DNA of 64,000 nt from Roseicella sp. DB1501 (GCF_013112485.1 NZ_JABFHG010000002.1:248001-312000); one strand, 5' to 3'. Shown: positions 8,298 to 18,272, counted from the first letter of the stretch. Made by a program: numbers and translations. Notes: generated from the letters alone by a model not told the origin.

Positions 8298-9644
8298 CTA
8301 CCCCTCCGCCTCCGCATAGGGGTTGCTGGTGCCGCGCAGGTTCAGCCGGATCGGCACGCCGGGCATGGCGAAGGTCTCGCGGAAGCCGTTGACCAGATAG
8401 CGGCGGTAATCCTCCGGCAGCTGCTCCGCCCGGGTGCCGAAGACCGCGATGGTCGGCGGTCGCGCCTTCGGCATGGTGGCGTAGCGCAGCTTGATCCGCC
8501 TGCCATCGGCGAGCGGCGGCGGGTGACGGGCCAGCATGGCCTCGAACCAGCGGTTCAGCTCGCCGGTCGGCACCCGGCGGTTCCACAGCGCATAGGCGGC
8601 GTGCACCGCCGGCATCAGCTTCTCGACGCCGCGCCCGGTCTGCGCCGAGAGCGGCACCACCGGCAGCCCGCGCAGCTGCGCCAGGCTCGCCGTCAGCACG
8701 TCGTCGAGCCGCCGACGCGTCGCCGCGCGATCCTCGACCGCATCCCATTTGTTGAAGGCGAGCACCACCCCCCGCCCCTCGCGCTCTGCCAGCCGCGCCA
8801 GCCGCAGGTCCTGCTCGTCCATGCCGAGCAGCGCATCGACCACGAGGATCGCCACCTCGCATTCCTTCAGCGCGGCGATGGAGGCGGCGGTCGACATCTT
8901 CTCGAGCGCCTGCTCGATCCGCGCCCGCTTGCGCAAGCCAGCGGTATCGACCAGCCGGACCTTGCCGCCGGTCGGGTCGGTCCATTCCACCGCGACGGAA
9001 TCCCGGGTCAGGCCGGGCTCGGGGCCGGTGATCATGCGCTCCTCGCCGAGCAGCGCGTTCAGCAGGGTGGATTTTCCGGCATTAGGCCGGCCGATGATGG
9101 CGAGCCGCAGCGGCCGTTCGGGGTCGGGGCGGTCGTCCGGCGCCGGCTCCTCGGGCAGGTGCTCGCGCACCGCGTCGTGCAGCTCGCCAATCCCGTCGCC
9201 ATGCTCGGCCGAGACCGCCACCGGGTCACCGAGGCCGAGCTCATAGGCCTCCATCGCGGCATAGCCGCCGAGCCGCCCCTCGGTCTTGTTGGCGACGAGG
9301 ATCACCGGCACGGTCTGCCTGCGCAGCCAGGTGGCGAAGGCTCGGTCGACCGGCGTCAGGCCGGCGCGGGCATCGACCACGAAGAGGACGAGGTCGGATT
9401 CCCGCACCGCCGCCTCCGAGCTCGCCCGCATGCGGCCCTGGATGGTCTCGGGCGCCGCCTCCTCCAGCCCGGCCGTGTCGAGCAGGCGGACCGCCTGGCC
9501 GGCGATGCGGGTCTCGGCCTCCTTGCGGTCGCGGGTGACGCCGGGCGTGTCGTCGACGATGGCGATCTTCCGCTGGGCCAGGCGGTTGAACAGCGTCGAC
9601 TTGCCGACATTCGGCCGGCCGAGGATGGCGATGGTGGGCAGCAT
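8298..9644 (-). CDS. der: ribosome biogenesis GTPase Der (EngA)
   Basis: Essential tandem GTPase that acts in 50S subunit assembly. The 448 residues hold two G domains: the first with GRPNVGKST near the N-terminus and DTPG/NKTE motifs, the second with [14 protein letters not shown] and NKWD. A C-terminal KH-like domain follows ([18 protein letters not shown], then YLVNGFRE and [10 protein letters not shown]). ATG 9644 is chosen because [16 protein letters not shown] is the normal Der N-terminus; an in-frame start ten codons upstream adds an unlikely extension. It is the last gene of the yfgM-like, bamB, der order, which is the same as in E. coli. Confidence 0.96.
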   Translation of the reverse strand: MLPTIAILGRPNVGKSTLFNRLAQRKIAIVDDTPGVTRDRKEAETRIAGQAVRLLDTAGLEEAAPETIQGRMRASSEAAVRESDLVLFVVDARAGLTPVDRAFATWLRRQTVPVILVANKTEGRLGGYAAMEAYELGLGDPVAVSAEHGDGIGELHDAVREHLPEEPAPDDRPDPERPLRLAIIGRPNAGKSTLLNALLGEERMITGPEPGLTRDSVAVEWTDPTGGKVRLVDTAGLRKRARIEQALEKMSTAASIAALKECEVAILVVDALLGMDEQDLRLARLAEREGRGVVLAFNKWDAVEDRAATRRRLDDVLTASLAQLRGLPVVPLSAQTGRGVEKLMPAVHAAYALWNRRVPTGELNRWFEAMLARHPPPLADGRRIKLRYATMPKARPPTIAVFGTRAEQLPEDYRRYLVNGFRETFAMPGVPIRLNLRGTSNPYAEAEG

Positions 9645-9723
9645 GGCCGCCTCGATAGAGCAGATCGCCGCCATCGGGAAATGCCAAGCGGCGATGGCCG
9701 GGGCGCGGAGGCCGCCGGCGGCC

Positions 9724-11076
9724 TCAAGCGGCCGCGGCCTCGCCGCGCACCGCGATCACATCGCCATCATCGGTCAGCAGGTAGAGCACGCCGCCGGCGA
9801 TCGCCGGCTGCTGCAAGGTGCCGGCCGGCAGGAGCAGCTCGGCGGTCTTCTCGCCGGTCGCGGGATCGACCTGCACCATCCGGCCATGGCTGCCGGCGAT
9901 CAGCAGCCGCCCGCCGCCCAGCACCGGGGCGCCCCAGGCGATCGGGTCGCGCCGCTTCTCCGGCTTCGCGTAGCTGCCGAGCGCGGTGAGCCAGCGCACC
10001 CGCCCGTCCTCGCGGCCGAGGCAGGCCAGGTCGCCGCCGGTGGTGACCAGGAAGATCCAGTCCCCCACCGCCCAGGGCGTCTCGCCGACCGCGACATCCC
10101 GTTCCCAGAGCCGGCGGCCGGAGCGGAGGTCGATGGCGATGGTCAGCCCGCCGAGCCCCGCGGCATAGACCCGGTTGCGGTCGATCACCGGCATGGCGGT
10201 GATGGCGGCGATATCCGCCAGGCCGCCGCCGCGCGCCGAGGACAGGGTCTCGCTCCAGATGTTCTTGCCGTCCTGGATCCGGATCGCCGCCAGCTCGCCG
10301 GAGGCGAAGCCGGCGATGACCACCTCGCCCTCCACCGCCGGCGCCGGCAGGCCGAGGACCATGGTGGTCGTCGGCTGCGCCCGGTAGGTCCACTGCTTCT
10401 GCCCGTCCGTGGTCGAGAGGGAGAGCAGGTGGTTCTCGATGGTCGGCACGAGGAGCCGCCCCTCCACGACGGTCGGGGCGCCGCGGGCCGGGGCCGGCAG
10501 GTCGACCCGCCAGACCGGCTTGCCTGTCGCCGGGTCGATCGCCATGGCCTCGGACAGGCCGGTGACCGCGTAGAGCACGCCATTCGCGAAGGCCAGGCCG
10601 GCGCCGAGCGCCCCGTCCCGATCCTTCTTCGGGCGCGTGTCGAAGCTCCAGCGCTCGCGGCCGGTCGCGGCATCCAGCGCCGAGATCTCGCCATAGACAT
10701 CGGCGGCATAGACCACCCCATCGGCGACGATGGCCGGCGCGATCAGCCGCCGCCGGTAGCCGCTGCCGGTGCCGATCGATTGCCGCCAGACCTGCCGCAG
10801 CCGGGGCCCGAGTTCCGGATGTCCCGGCGCATGGGTCGGGCCGCCGCCGGCCTGCGGCCAGTCGGCCCGCGCCGTCGGCGGCGGCAGGGTGACGGGCTGG
10901 CGATCCGCCTCATCCACCGCGAGGCCGCGCTCGACGGCCAGGATCGGCTTGCGGTCCCCCTTCAGGGGAACCTTCCTCTCCCCGAAAATGCTGTCGAGGC
11001 TGTCGGTGATCGTCTCGCATCCGGCCAGAAGACCGGTGGCGCCCAGCAGCGCGGCTCTTCGGGTGACCCCCCGCAT
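9724..11076 (-). CDS. bamB: BamB-like outer membrane assembly lipoprotein
   Basis: Lipoprotein of the BAM complex that helps fold beta-barrel proteins in the outer membrane. The 450 residues start with a lipobox signal ([11 protein letters not shown]) and continue as a PQQ-like beta-propeller. Its repeated blades contain motifs such as [31 protein letters not shown] and [18 protein letters not shown] 11076 is preferred because GAGGAGA lies seven bases upstream. An in-frame ATG five codons earlier overlaps the stop of the upstream gene (TGATG). It lies between the YfgM-like gene and der. Propeller repeats alone could mark a PQQ enzyme, but synteny and the lipobox support BamB. Confidence 0.92.
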   Translation of the reverse strand: MRGVTRRAALLGATGLLAGCETITDSLDSIFGERKVPLKGDRKPILAVERGLAVDEADRQPVTLPPPTARADWPQAGGGPTHAPGHPELGPRLRQVWRQSIGTGSGYRRRLIAPAIVADGVVYAADVYGEISALDAATGRERWSFDTRPKKDRDGALGAGLAFANGVLYAVTGLSEAMAIDPATGKPVWRVDLPAPARGAPTVVEGRLLVPTIENHLLSLSTTDGQKQWTYRAQPTTTMVLGLPAPAVEGEVVIAGFASGELAAIRIQDGKNIWSETLSSARGGGLADIAAITAMPVIDRNRVYAAGLGGLTIAIDLRSGRRLWERDVAVGETPWAVGDWIFLVTTGGDLACLGREDGRVRWLTALGSYAKPEKRRDPIAWGAPVLGGGRLLIAGSHGRMVQVDPATGEKTAELLLPAGTLQQPAIAGGVLYLLTDDGDVIAVRGEAAAA

Positions 11077-11090
11077 GGACTCTCCTCGCA

Positions 11091-11735
11091 TCAGCCGTTG
11101 AGGCCTGCCAGCAGGCGCCCGGCACGGTCCCGCACGCCCTGCGGCGCCAGCGGGTCCGTGGTGAGGGCGGTCAGGATGCGCTTCGCAGCCTCGGTGTCGT
11201 TGCGCTTCAGGGCGACCAGGGCCCGGACCTCGTCGGCCGAGGCCCGCCAGGGGCCGCCGGCGAGCGGCGCCAGCCGCGCCTCGATCGCCGCCGGGTCGCC
11301 GGAATCGACGGAATGCAGGCCCCAGAGCAGCGTCGCCAAGTCGCGGTAGAGCGGATCGGTGCCGTCGTCGCGGCTGATCGCATCCCACTCCCTGAGCGCG
11401 CCCTCGCCGTCCCCGGCTTCCGCCCGTAGCGCCGCGGCGCGCAGCCGGGCGAGCGTCCGGTAGCCGGCCGGCGCATCGGCCGCGATCGCGTCGTAGCGGC
11501 CGGCGATGGATTTGAGATCGGCATTCGGCTCGGCCGCGGCCCGGCCTGCGGCCAGATAGGCCTCCGCCGCCTGGCCGGCGCCGCGCACCTCGTACCAGCG
11601 CCAGCCCTGCCACCCGGCCACGCCGAGGACCACGAGGACCAGCAGCCCCACCAGCATGCCGCCATAGCGGGCCAGCAGGCGCTTCATCCGCTCGGCGCGG
11701 AGGTCCTCCTCGACCTCGTCGAAGATATCAGGCAC
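11091..11735 (-). CDS. YfgM-like membrane-anchored TPR protein
   Basis: A 214-residue protein of the YfgM/TPR_21 type. A short charged cytoplasmic N-terminus (MPDIFDEVEEDLRAERMK) is followed by one membrane helix (about residues 27-44, GMLVGLLVLVVLGVAGW) and a periplasmic helical-repeat region. YfgM in E. coli is an ancillary subunit near the Sec translocon and periplasmic chaperones. The same role is inferred here from architecture and from its place upstream of bamB and der. Its stop overlaps an alternative bamB start by one base. Confidence 0.85.
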   Translation of the reverse strand: MPDIFDEVEEDLRAERMKRLLARYGGMLVGLLVLVVLGVAGWQGWRWYEVRGAGQAAEAYLAAGRAAAEPNADLKSIAGRYDAIAADAPAGYRTLARLRAAALRAEAGDGEGALREWDAISRDDGTDPLYRDLATLLWGLHSVDSGDPAAIEARLAPLAGGPWRASADEVRALVALKRNDTEAAKRILTALTTDPLAPQGVRDRAGRLLAGLNG

Positions 11736-11815
11736 GCAGTCATCCTCGGGACGGGGCGGCGGTGCATAGCAGTCCCTTGGCGGGGCGTTAAGCCCGACCG
11801 GCCGAGGATGCGCCG

Positions 11816-12217
11816 ATGCGCCCCGCTCCGCCGGCCCTGACTGCTCCCTTGGCCGCCCTCCTGCCGCTGCTGCTCCTGCCCGCCTGCGAGGCGGCGGAAC
11901 CGGTCACCGGCATCCTCGCCGCGGCGAATATCGACAGCGTCATGCTGATCGGCCGGACGGTGCCCGATGCCGTGGTCTCGGCCGTCGCCAGGCGCGACTG
12001 CTCGATGGTGCGGCTCGATCGCGGCCAGTCCTATTGCCGCCCGGAGGAGGCGCCGCCGGCACCGCCCGCCTATTGCACCCGTTCCCTCGGCAGCGTCGAT
12101 TGCTGGCGGCAGCCGCCCCTCGCCCTGCCGCTGCCACGCGGCCTCGCCGATGGCCGCGCCACGCTGACCGCGGCGCAGGAGGCGGACCGCACCCGGCGCT
12201 GGCCCGGACTCTGGTAG
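11816..12217 (+). CDS. small lipoprotein of unknown function
   Basis: I do not recognise the family. The 133-residue product begins with a hydrophobic signal ending at LLLLPAC (lipobox Cys about 24). A mature part of about 110 residues follows, containing four further cysteines (in RRDCSM, QSYCRP, AYCTRS and VDCWRQ), which could form two disulfides. It is Pro-rich between the cysteine pairs. The ATG lies just downstream of the divergent YfgM-like gene. Its stop codon sits inside the first unit of a 13-bp tandem repeat. Confidence 0.7.
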   Translation: MRPAPPALTAPLAALLPLLLLPACEAAEPVTGILAAANIDSVMLIGRTVPDAVVSAVARRDCSMVRLDRGQSYCRPEEAPPAPPAYCTRSLGSVDCWRQPPLALPLPRGLADGRATLTAAQEADRTRRWPGLW

Positions 12218-12247
12218 CTAGCTCTGGTAGCCAACTCTGGTACCCGG
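12209..12247. repeat. three tandem copies of a 13-bp unit spanning a stop codon
   Basis: Three head-to-tail 13-base units start CTCTGGTA: 12209-12221, 12222-12234 and 12235-12247. The first eight bases are identical in all three and the last five vary. The first unit contains the TAG of the lipoprotein gene. The second carries another TAG in a different frame, because 13 is not a multiple of three. This looks like local slippage or duplication at the gene end. Confidence 0.75.
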
Positions 12248-12321
12248 CGGGAGGATTTGCATCCGGCGCCGATCGGCGCGAGCCTCGCCGGCAACAAGAC
12301 GCGCAGGGGAGCGAGGCATCC

Positions 12322-13410
12322 ATGGCCACCCGCAGGCAATTCCTGGCCGGCGCCGCCGGCAGCGGCGTCCTGTTCTGCGGCTGCGGCCTGCACCGCGCGG
12401 CAGCGGCGCCGCCCGGCCGGCCAACGCGGCAGGCCGTGGCGGTCGAGGGCAAGCGCGTGCGGACCATCGACGTGCATGCCCATTGCGTCTTCGCCGAGAC
12501 GCTGCCGCTGGTGAACAACGACCGCTCGATCATCGGCCCCAGCGTGCGCGGCGCCGAGGAGACCTTCCTCGACATCGACAAGCGCTTCGCCGCCATGGAC
12601 GCGCAGCGCGTCGACATGGAGGTGCTCTCGGTCAACCCCTTCTGGTACCGCCGCGACCGCGACCTGGCGGCGCAGATCGTCAGGATCAACAACGAGCGGA
12701 TGGCCGCGCTCTGCGCCGCGCATCCCGAGCGCTTCGCCGGCTTCGCCTCCCTCACCCTGCAGGACCCGCAGCTCGCGGTGCAGGAGCTGGAGACGGCGAT
12801 GCGGACGCAGGGGCTGAAGGGGGCGGCGATCGGCGACAGCGTCGGCGACAGGGAATTCTCGCATCCGGATTTCCAACCGGTCTGGGCGAAGGCGGAGGAG
12901 CTCGGCGCCGTGCTCTTCATCCATCCGCAGGGCGTGCCGGAGCTCAGCCGGCGCCTCGCCGGCAATGGCTGGCTGCCGAATGCCATCGGCAATCCGCTGG
13001 CGACGACCATCGCCCTGTCGCAGCTCATCTTCAACGGCACGCTCGACCGCTTCCCGGGCCTCAAGATCGTCGCCGCGCATGGCGGCGGCTACCTGCCCTC
13101 CTATGCCGACCGTTCCGACCATGCCTGCCTGGTCAGCCCGGCGAGCTGCGACCCGGCGATCCGGCTGCAGAAGAAGCCGACGGAGTATCTGCGGCAGATC
13201 TGGTTCGACTCGCTGATCTTCACGCCGGAGGCGATCCGCCACCTGCAGGCGCAGGTGGGCGCGGCGCAGATCGTCCTCGGCAGCGACTATCCCTATCCCT
13301 GGTCGCTGCACCCGGTGGACCACATCATGGCCTGCACTTCGCTCTCGGCGGCGCAGAAGCGCGCCGTGCTCGGTGAGACCGCGGCGCGGCTGCTGCGCCT
13401 CAAAGCCTGA
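12322..13410 (+). CDS. secreted metal-dependent amidohydrolase (ACMSD-like)
   Basis: A 362-residue protein with a twin-arginine-like leader (TRRQFLAGAAGSGVLFCGCG), so it is probably exported. The rest is an Amidohydro_2 (ACMSD-like) TIM barrel. Metal-site motifs are present: DVHAHC (HxH) at the first strand, FIHPQG, AAHGGGYLPSY and GSDYPYPW for the final Asp. In this family the chemistry is decarboxylation or hydrolysis of small organic acids; the substrate cannot be read from sequence. ATG 12322 gives the signal peptide, while an open frame upstream adds only low-quality sequence. Downstream lies a DUF2236 gene 53 bases away. Confidence 0.85.
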   Translation: MATRRQFLAGAAGSGVLFCGCGLHRAAAAPPGRPTRQAVAVEGKRVRTIDVHAHCVFAETLPLVNNDRSIIGPSVRGAEETFLDIDKRFAAMDAQRVDMEVLSVNPFWYRRDRDLAAQIVRINNERMAALCAAHPERFAGFASLTLQDPQLAVQELETAMRTQGLKGAAIGDSVGDREFSHPDFQPVWAKAEELGAVLFIHPQGVPELSRRLAGNGWLPNAIGNPLATTIALSQLIFNGTLDRFPGLKIVAAHGGGYLPSYADRSDHACLVSPASCDPAIRLQKKPTEYLRQIWFDSLIFTPEAIRHLQAQVGAAQIVLGSDYPYPWSLHPVDHIMACTSLSAAQKRAVLGETAARLLRLKA

Positions 13411-13463
13411 CAGCCGCACGCCGCAGGCGTTGACCCGGCGCCGCGCGGGGCCACTTCCGGGGG

Positions 13464-14327
13464 GTGACCCCCAATCCTCCCGCCGCCTTCGGCAGCCTGC
13501 TCGCCCGGCCCCTGAAGCGGGCGATTGCCGGCCAGGTCGCCGCCATCTTCAACGATCGCCGCCAGGGCGAGCGCCCGGTGCAACGCCGGCCGGACGGGCT
13601 GTTCGGCCCGGACTCGGTCGTCTGGCGGGTGCATGGCGACGTCGCCGGGATGATGGTCGGCGGCATCGCCGCGCTGATGCTGCAAATGCTGCACCCCGCG
13701 GTGCTGGCCGGCGTCTGGGACCATTCGCGCTTCCGCGACGACCTCTCCGGCCGGCTGCGGCGCACCGCCCGCTTCATCGCGCTGACCACCTATGGCGGCC
13801 GCGCCGAGGCGGAGGCGGCGATCGCCCGGGTGCGGGCCATCCACGGCCATGTCCGCGGCACCCTGCCCGACGGCACGCCCTATGCCGCGAACGATCCGGC
13901 GCTGCTCGCCTGGGTGCACCTGACCGAGGCGGCGAGCTTCCTCGCCGGCTGGGTGCGCTATGCCGAGCCCCGCATGCCGGGCGCCGCGCGCGACCGCTAT
14001 TTCGCCGAGATGGCCGTGGTCGGCGCGGCGCTCGGCGCCGATCCGGTGCCGCGCAGCCGGGCGGAGGCGCGGGCGATCATGGCCGGGATGCGGCCGGCGC
14101 TGCGCGTCGACGGCCGCACACGGGAGGTGGCCCGGCTGCTGCTGTCCCGCCGCGCCGCCGAGCCCTGGCAGGAGCCGCTGCAGGCCATCACCCAGCAGGC
14201 CGGACTCGACCTGATGCCAGGCTGGGCGCGACGGATGCACGGGCTGCCGCCGCCCCCGGCGCGGCCGCTGCTGCGGGCCGGCACGCTGACCGTGGCGGAG
14301 GCCATCCGCTGGGCCTTCCGGCCTTGA
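13464..14327 (+). CDS. DUF2236 / MpaB-type oxygenase family protein
   Basis: A 287-residue protein of the DUF2236 family, whose described relatives (latex-clearing protein, MpaB) are b-type haem oxygenases. The family core is visible as VVWRVHGDVAGMMVGGIAALMLQMLHPAVLAG, split by helices, followed by TARFIALTTYGG, VHLTEAASFLAGW and a C-terminal helical part. The His residues in RVHGD and MLHPAV are candidates for haem binding, by inference from the family. It starts at GTG 13464. A TTGACC sequence at about 13431 could be a -35 element, but no good -10 is visible. Its end is close to the convergent aminopeptidase gene. Confidence 0.82.
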   Translation: MTPNPPAAFGSLLARPLKRAIAGQVAAIFNDRRQGERPVQRRPDGLFGPDSVVWRVHGDVAGMMVGGIAALMLQMLHPAVLAGVWDHSRFRDDLSGRLRRTARFIALTTYGGRAEAEAAIARVRAIHGHVRGTLPDGTPYAANDPALLAWVHLTEAASFLAGWVRYAEPRMPGAARDRYFAEMAVVGAALGADPVPRSRAEARAIMAGMRPALRVDGRTREVARLLLSRRAAEPWQEPLQAITQQAGLDLMPGWARRMHGLPPPPARPLLRAGTLTVAEAIRWAFRP

Positions 14328-14340
14328 TGCCGCCGGCCGC

Positions 14341-16113
14341 TCAGCCGAGCGGCGCGCAGGCCCGGCGCAGCCAGGCGGCGGTCTCCGCGTCGCAGGCCGG
14401 CCCGATCTCGGCCAGCACCCGCGCCTGATAGGCATCCACCCAGGCCCGCTCCGCCGGGGCGAGCAGGGAGAGGTCGATCAGCCGCCGGTCATAGGGGGCG
14501 AGGGTCAGGGTCTCGAATTCGAGGAAGGGCTTCACCTGGTCGGGCTGCTCCGGCGCCGGCTGCACCAGCAGCAGGTTCTCGATGCGGATGCCGTACTGCC
14601 CCGGCAGGTAGTAGCCGGGCTCGTCCGAGAGGATCATGCCGGGCGCGAGCGGCACCGGCTTCGCGGCGCGGCTGAAGGCGACCGGCCCCTCATGCACCGA
14701 GAGGAAGCTGCCGACGCCATGGCCGGTGCCGTGGTCGTAATCGAGGCCCGCGGCCCAGAGCGCCCGCCGGGCGAAGGCATCGAGATGCGGCCCGGCGACG
14801 CCCTGCGGGAAGCGCAGCGTCGCCAGCGCGACATGCCCCTGCAACACCCGCGTGTAGCGCTCCCGCAGCCTGGCCGGCGCCGGGCCGGGCCCGGTCCAGA
14901 GGGTACGGGTGACATCGGTCGTGCCGTCCAGGTACTGCGCGCCGCTGTCGATCAGGTAGCACTCGTCGGGCTGCACCGGCCGGTTGCTCGCCGCGGTGAC
15001 GCGGTAGTGGATGACGGCACCGTTCTCCCCGGCGCCGCTGATCGCCGGGAAGCTCTCGGCGCGGAACAGCGGCACCTCGCGGCGGAAGGCGAGCAGCCGC
15101 TCGGCGACGCTCATCTCGCTCTCCCGCCCGGTCGGCGCCGCGGCCTCGAACCAGGCGAGGAAGCGGGCCAGCGCCACCGCGTCGCGCCGGTGCGCGGCGC
15201 GCGCGCCCTGCTGCTCCACCGCATTCTTGCAGGCGCGCGGCAGCCGCACCGGATCCTCGCCGGCCACCACCATGGCGCCGGCCTCGCGCAGCTCCTGGGC
15301 GAACCAGGCCGGCGTCGCCTCGGGATCGACCCGCACCTTGCGGCCGCGCAATTCGGCCAGCGCCGCGGGCAGGGCGGCGCGCGGCCGCACCGTCACCGCA
15401 TTGCCGAGATGCGCCCGCGTCTCGGGTGGCACCTTGCCGGGCTCCATGAAGAGCTCGGCCGAGGCATCGGCGCGCAGCAGGCCGAAGCCGAGGGCGAGCG
15501 GCGTATGGTCGAGATCGCCGCCCCGGATGTTGAGCAGCCAGGCAAGGGAATGGCTGTCGGCCAGCACCGCCGCATCCTCGCCCGCCTCCTGCAACGCCCT
15601 GGCCGCGGCGAGGCGCTTCGCCTCGGCATCGAGGCCGGCCTGCTCCAGCCCATGCGGCACGGCGGGCGCCTGGGGCGGCGCCGGACGGTCGGCCCAGGCG
15701 GCATCGAGCGGGTTCGCGGTGAGCGGCACGAGGACGGCGCCGGAGGGCTCGAGCCGCTGCAGCGCCGCTTCCGGGTGCAGCCAGGGATCGTAGCCGATGC
15801 GCCGGCCGACCGCGTGCTCCTTCAGCCAGTCGACCGGTGGCTGCTCGGTGATGTGCCGCGGCTCCCAAAGCGCCGGGTCGAGCTGCTGCCGGGCCTGGGT
15901 GGTGTAGCGGCCATCGGTGAACAGCGCGGCGCGCTCGGGCAGCACCACGGCGAGACCGGCGCTGCCGGTAAAGCCGGTCAGCCAGGCCAGCCGCTCGCCC
16001 GAGGGCGGCACGTATTCGCCGAGATGCTCATCCGCGCGCGGCACCAGGAAGCCGTCCACCCCGGCCTTGCGGAGTTCGGCGCGCAGCGCGGCGAGGCGTT
16101 CGGCAGGAGTCAT
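14341..16113 (-). CDS. Xaa-Pro aminopeptidase (M24B)
   Basis: Cytoplasmic metallopeptidase that removes N-terminal residues before proline. It has 590 residues, the long three-domain form found in alphaproteobacteria and eukaryotes: two creatinase-like N-terminal domains (first at about 1-130, with VPRADEHLGEYVPP and WLTGFTGSAG) and a C-terminal pita-bread domain. The dinuclear metal ligands are all visible: the two Asp in LIDSGAQYLDGTTDVTRT, the His in GTGHGVG, and the Glu in ILSDEPGYY and GIRIEN. It starts at ATG 16113 and is divergent from the DUF1127 region. Confidence 0.93.
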   Translation of the reverse strand: MTPAERLAALRAELRKAGVDGFLVPRADEHLGEYVPPSGERLAWLTGFTGSAGLAVVLPERAALFTDGRYTTQARQQLDPALWEPRHITEQPPVDWLKEHAVGRRIGYDPWLHPEAALQRLEPSGAVLVPLTANPLDAAWADRPAPPQAPAVPHGLEQAGLDAEAKRLAAARALQEAGEDAAVLADSHSLAWLLNIRGGDLDHTPLALGFGLLRADASAELFMEPGKVPPETRAHLGNAVTVRPRAALPAALAELRGRKVRVDPEATPAWFAQELREAGAMVVAGEDPVRLPRACKNAVEQQGARAAHRRDAVALARFLAWFEAAAPTGRESEMSVAERLLAFRREVPLFRAESFPAISGAGENGAVIHYRVTAASNRPVQPDECYLIDSGAQYLDGTTDVTRTLWTGPGPAPARLRERYTRVLQGHVALATLRFPQGVAGPHLDAFARRALWAAGLDYDHGTGHGVGSFLSVHEGPVAFSRAAKPVPLAPGMILSDEPGYYLPGQYGIRIENLLLVQPAPEQPDQVKPFLEFETLTLAPYDRRLIDLSLLAPAERAWVDAYQARVLAEIGPACDAETAAWLRRACAPLG

Positions 16114-16519
16114 GCGGCATGTCCTTGCTGGCCCGGCGGAGTCTCGCCGGATTCGCCCTCAGGTGGAAGGGCATGGCCGGACGCGCCGCGACCCCGCTTC
16201 GCGCCACATCGCCGATGTCCTGGCCGATTCAGGCGGCTCGGCGGCGAGCACCGCGCCAATCCATGCGCGGGCGGCCAGGACTCTAGCCCATTGGAATCAA
16301 AGTGTCTTCAACCAGGCAGCCAATGCCGCAGGGTCGAATGCCTCACCAGGTAAACCGATTATGCACGGCACTTCGGCATTTCATGAGCGGACTGCATAGC
16401 TCGGCTGCACCTTTCGCGCGCGTTCCGCTGCGGCATCGAACCTATATAGCGATGCGTGGGCGGCGGAAGGCCGCCCCCGGCGCCGGGACGGCCCGGCTCA
16501 TCATCGGACACAACATATC
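16114..16519. other. 406-base intergenic region
   Basis: This region lies between the divergent aminopeptidase and DUF1127 genes. It presumably carries both promoters, but I see no convincing -35/-10 pair, hairpin or repeat. The section 16280-16450 is less GC-rich than its surroundings. No open frame here has a recognisable domain. Confidence 0.4.
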
Positions 16520-16866
16520 ATGGATCCCCGTCTTCTCCGGGCGGAAGCCGCCTACCTCCTGCCCCTCCCCGCCTCGCCGGCCGCCGAGCGCGCCCGTGCG
16601 CTGCGCATCGCCGCCGCCGAGGCCTATCAGGCCGGGCTGGCGCGCGCCGGCCGGGCCTTTTTCGCCCGCTTCGGCGAGGCCCTGTTCGGCTGGGCCCGGC
16701 GCGCGCCCGCATCCGCGCTGAGCTCGAGGCGCTGAGCGACCGCGAGCTGGCGGATATCGGCGTAACCCGCGGCGAAATCGGCCGCGTCCTCGCCGAGGCC
16801 GAGCAGGCCCGGACGCCGCGCCCGGCGCAGCGCCCCGTCGGCCTGCCGGTGCCGCGCCCGGCCTGA
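16520..16866 (+). pseudogene. DUF1127 protein gene, frameshifted in a GC repeat
   Basis: From ATG 16520 a 71-codon frame encodes AFFARFGEALFGWARR and then runs into an unrelated tail and a stop at 16733. The typical DUF1127 C-terminus, ARIRAELEALSDRELADIG and then VTRGEI, lies in another frame starting at 16705 and ending at 16866. Removing two bases from the (GC)4 tract at 16699-16706 joins them into one protein of about 114 residues. DUF1127 proteins are small, often RNA-binding or stress-linked proteins of alphaproteobacteria. The shift could be a real mutation, a slippage-switched gene, or a sequence error. Confidence 0.78.
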
Positions 16867-17035
16867 TCGAGGCTGCGTCCCGCGTGGCTTAACGTCTCGC
16901 GGGATACCAGGCTGACCAGCGGCGGACGCGGCGCAGGCGCCATTGGGTCCGGACGGCAGCCATGAACTGGACGCATGACGGACTCGGCACGCAGCGCGCT
17001 TGTTGCGGCACCGCCACCTCCGGTCTCATGACCGC

Positions 17036-18259
17036 ATGCGCCACCCTGCCCTCCCCGCCCACAGGATCTGGATCGTCGTCGCCGCCGCTGCGGCCTCCAT
17101 CAGCTTGGCGCTGGGCATCCGGCAAACCTTCGGTCTCTTCCTGCTGCCGCTCTCGGCCGAGGCTGGCATCTCGCCGGCCGTGCTAGGCAGCGCGGTCGCC
17201 CTGCACAACCTCGTCTGGGGCCTCGCCCAGCCGGTGACCGGCGCCATCGCCGATCGCCGTGGTGCCGGCCGGGTGATGGCCGCCGGCGCGCTGCTGCTCG
17301 CGGCCGGCCTCGGCCTGCCCGCGCTCTGGACCTCGGCGCCGGCGATCCTCCTCGGCATCGGCGTGCTCACCGGCATCGGCGTCTCCTGCTGCGGCACCGG
17401 CGCGGCGCTGGCCGCGGTCGGGCGGGCGGTGCCGGCGGAGCGGCGCGGCGAGATGATTGGCCTCGCCTCGGCCGGCGGCTCGCTCGGCCAGGCGGCCATG
17501 GTGCCGCTGGCGAGCAGCCTGATCGGCGCGGTCGGCGCCATCGCCACCCTCGGCATCCTCGGGCTCAGCCTGCTGCTCATCCTGCCGGCCGCGCGCCTCG
17601 TCGAGTGGCGGGCGCCGGTCCCTTCCCCCGGGCAGCGGCCCGGTCAGGCGGCGACCGGCCTGGCCAGGCTGCCGGCCCTGGCCCGCATGGCGCTCGCCGA
17701 CCGCGACTATGCGCTGCTGACCGGTGGCTTCTTCGCCTGCGGTTTCCAGCTCGCCTTCCTCACCATGCACCTGCCAAGCCACCTCGCCCTGTGCGGCCTG
17801 CCGAGCGGGCTCGGCGCCATGGCGCTGATGACGATCGGCCTGTTCAACATCCCCGGGAGCTGGCTCTGCGGCCGGGTGAGCAACGTGATGCAGCCGGAGG
17901 TCGCGCTGGGCTGGATCTACGCGCTGCGCAGCGTGGTCATCGCCTGCTTCGCCTATGCGACGCCGAGCTATGCCGGCACGCTGGTCTTCGCCGCGGTGAT
18001 GGGCTTCGTCTGGCTCGGCACCATCCCGCTGACCAGCGCCGCCATCGCCCGGCGCTTCGGCGTCGCCGATCTCGGCGCGCTCTACGGCGTCTGCTTCCTC
18101 AGCCACCAGGTGGGCGGCTTCCTTGGCGCCGCCGCAGGCACGCTGCTGCTGGCAGTGGCCGGAAGCTACCAGGCCTTCTGGCCGGTGATGATCGGGGTCG
18201 GCATCGCGGCAAGCGCCATGAACTGGCTGGCCCGGCCGCCGGTGCGCGCGATCGCCTGA
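17036..18259 (+). CDS. MFS transporter
   Basis: A 407-residue inner-membrane transporter with about 12 hydrophobic segments and a short loop between halves at about residues 190-215. It resembles the YbfB/oxalate-formate antiporter-like branch of the major facilitator superfamily: the N-terminal RQTFGLFLLPLSAEAGISPA, the loop DRRGAGRVM after helix 2, and the second-half start LTGGFFACGFQLAFLTMHLP fit it. The substrate is unknown, although this branch often carries organic anions. ATG 17036 is chosen; a TTG 12 codons earlier is in frame. It converges on prmA. Confidence 0.85.
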   Translation: MRHPALPAHRIWIVVAAAAASISLALGIRQTFGLFLLPLSAEAGISPAVLGSAVALHNLVWGLAQPVTGAIADRRGAGRVMAAGALLLAAGLGLPALWTSAPAILLGIGVLTGIGVSCCGTGAALAAVGRAVPAERRGEMIGLASAGGSLGQAAMVPLASSLIGAVGAIATLGILGLSLLLILPAARLVEWRAPVPSPGQRPGQAATGLARLPALARMALADRDYALLTGGFFACGFQLAFLTMHLPSHLALCGLPSGLGAMALMTIGLFNIPGSWLCGRVSNVMQPEVALGWIYALRSVVIACFAYATPSYAGTLVFAAVMGFVWLGTIPLTSAAIARRFGVADLGALYGVCFLSHQVGGFLGAAAGTLLLAVAGSYQAFWPVMIGVGIAASAMNWLARPPVRAIA

Positions 18260-18272
18260 GGCGCGAGCGGCC

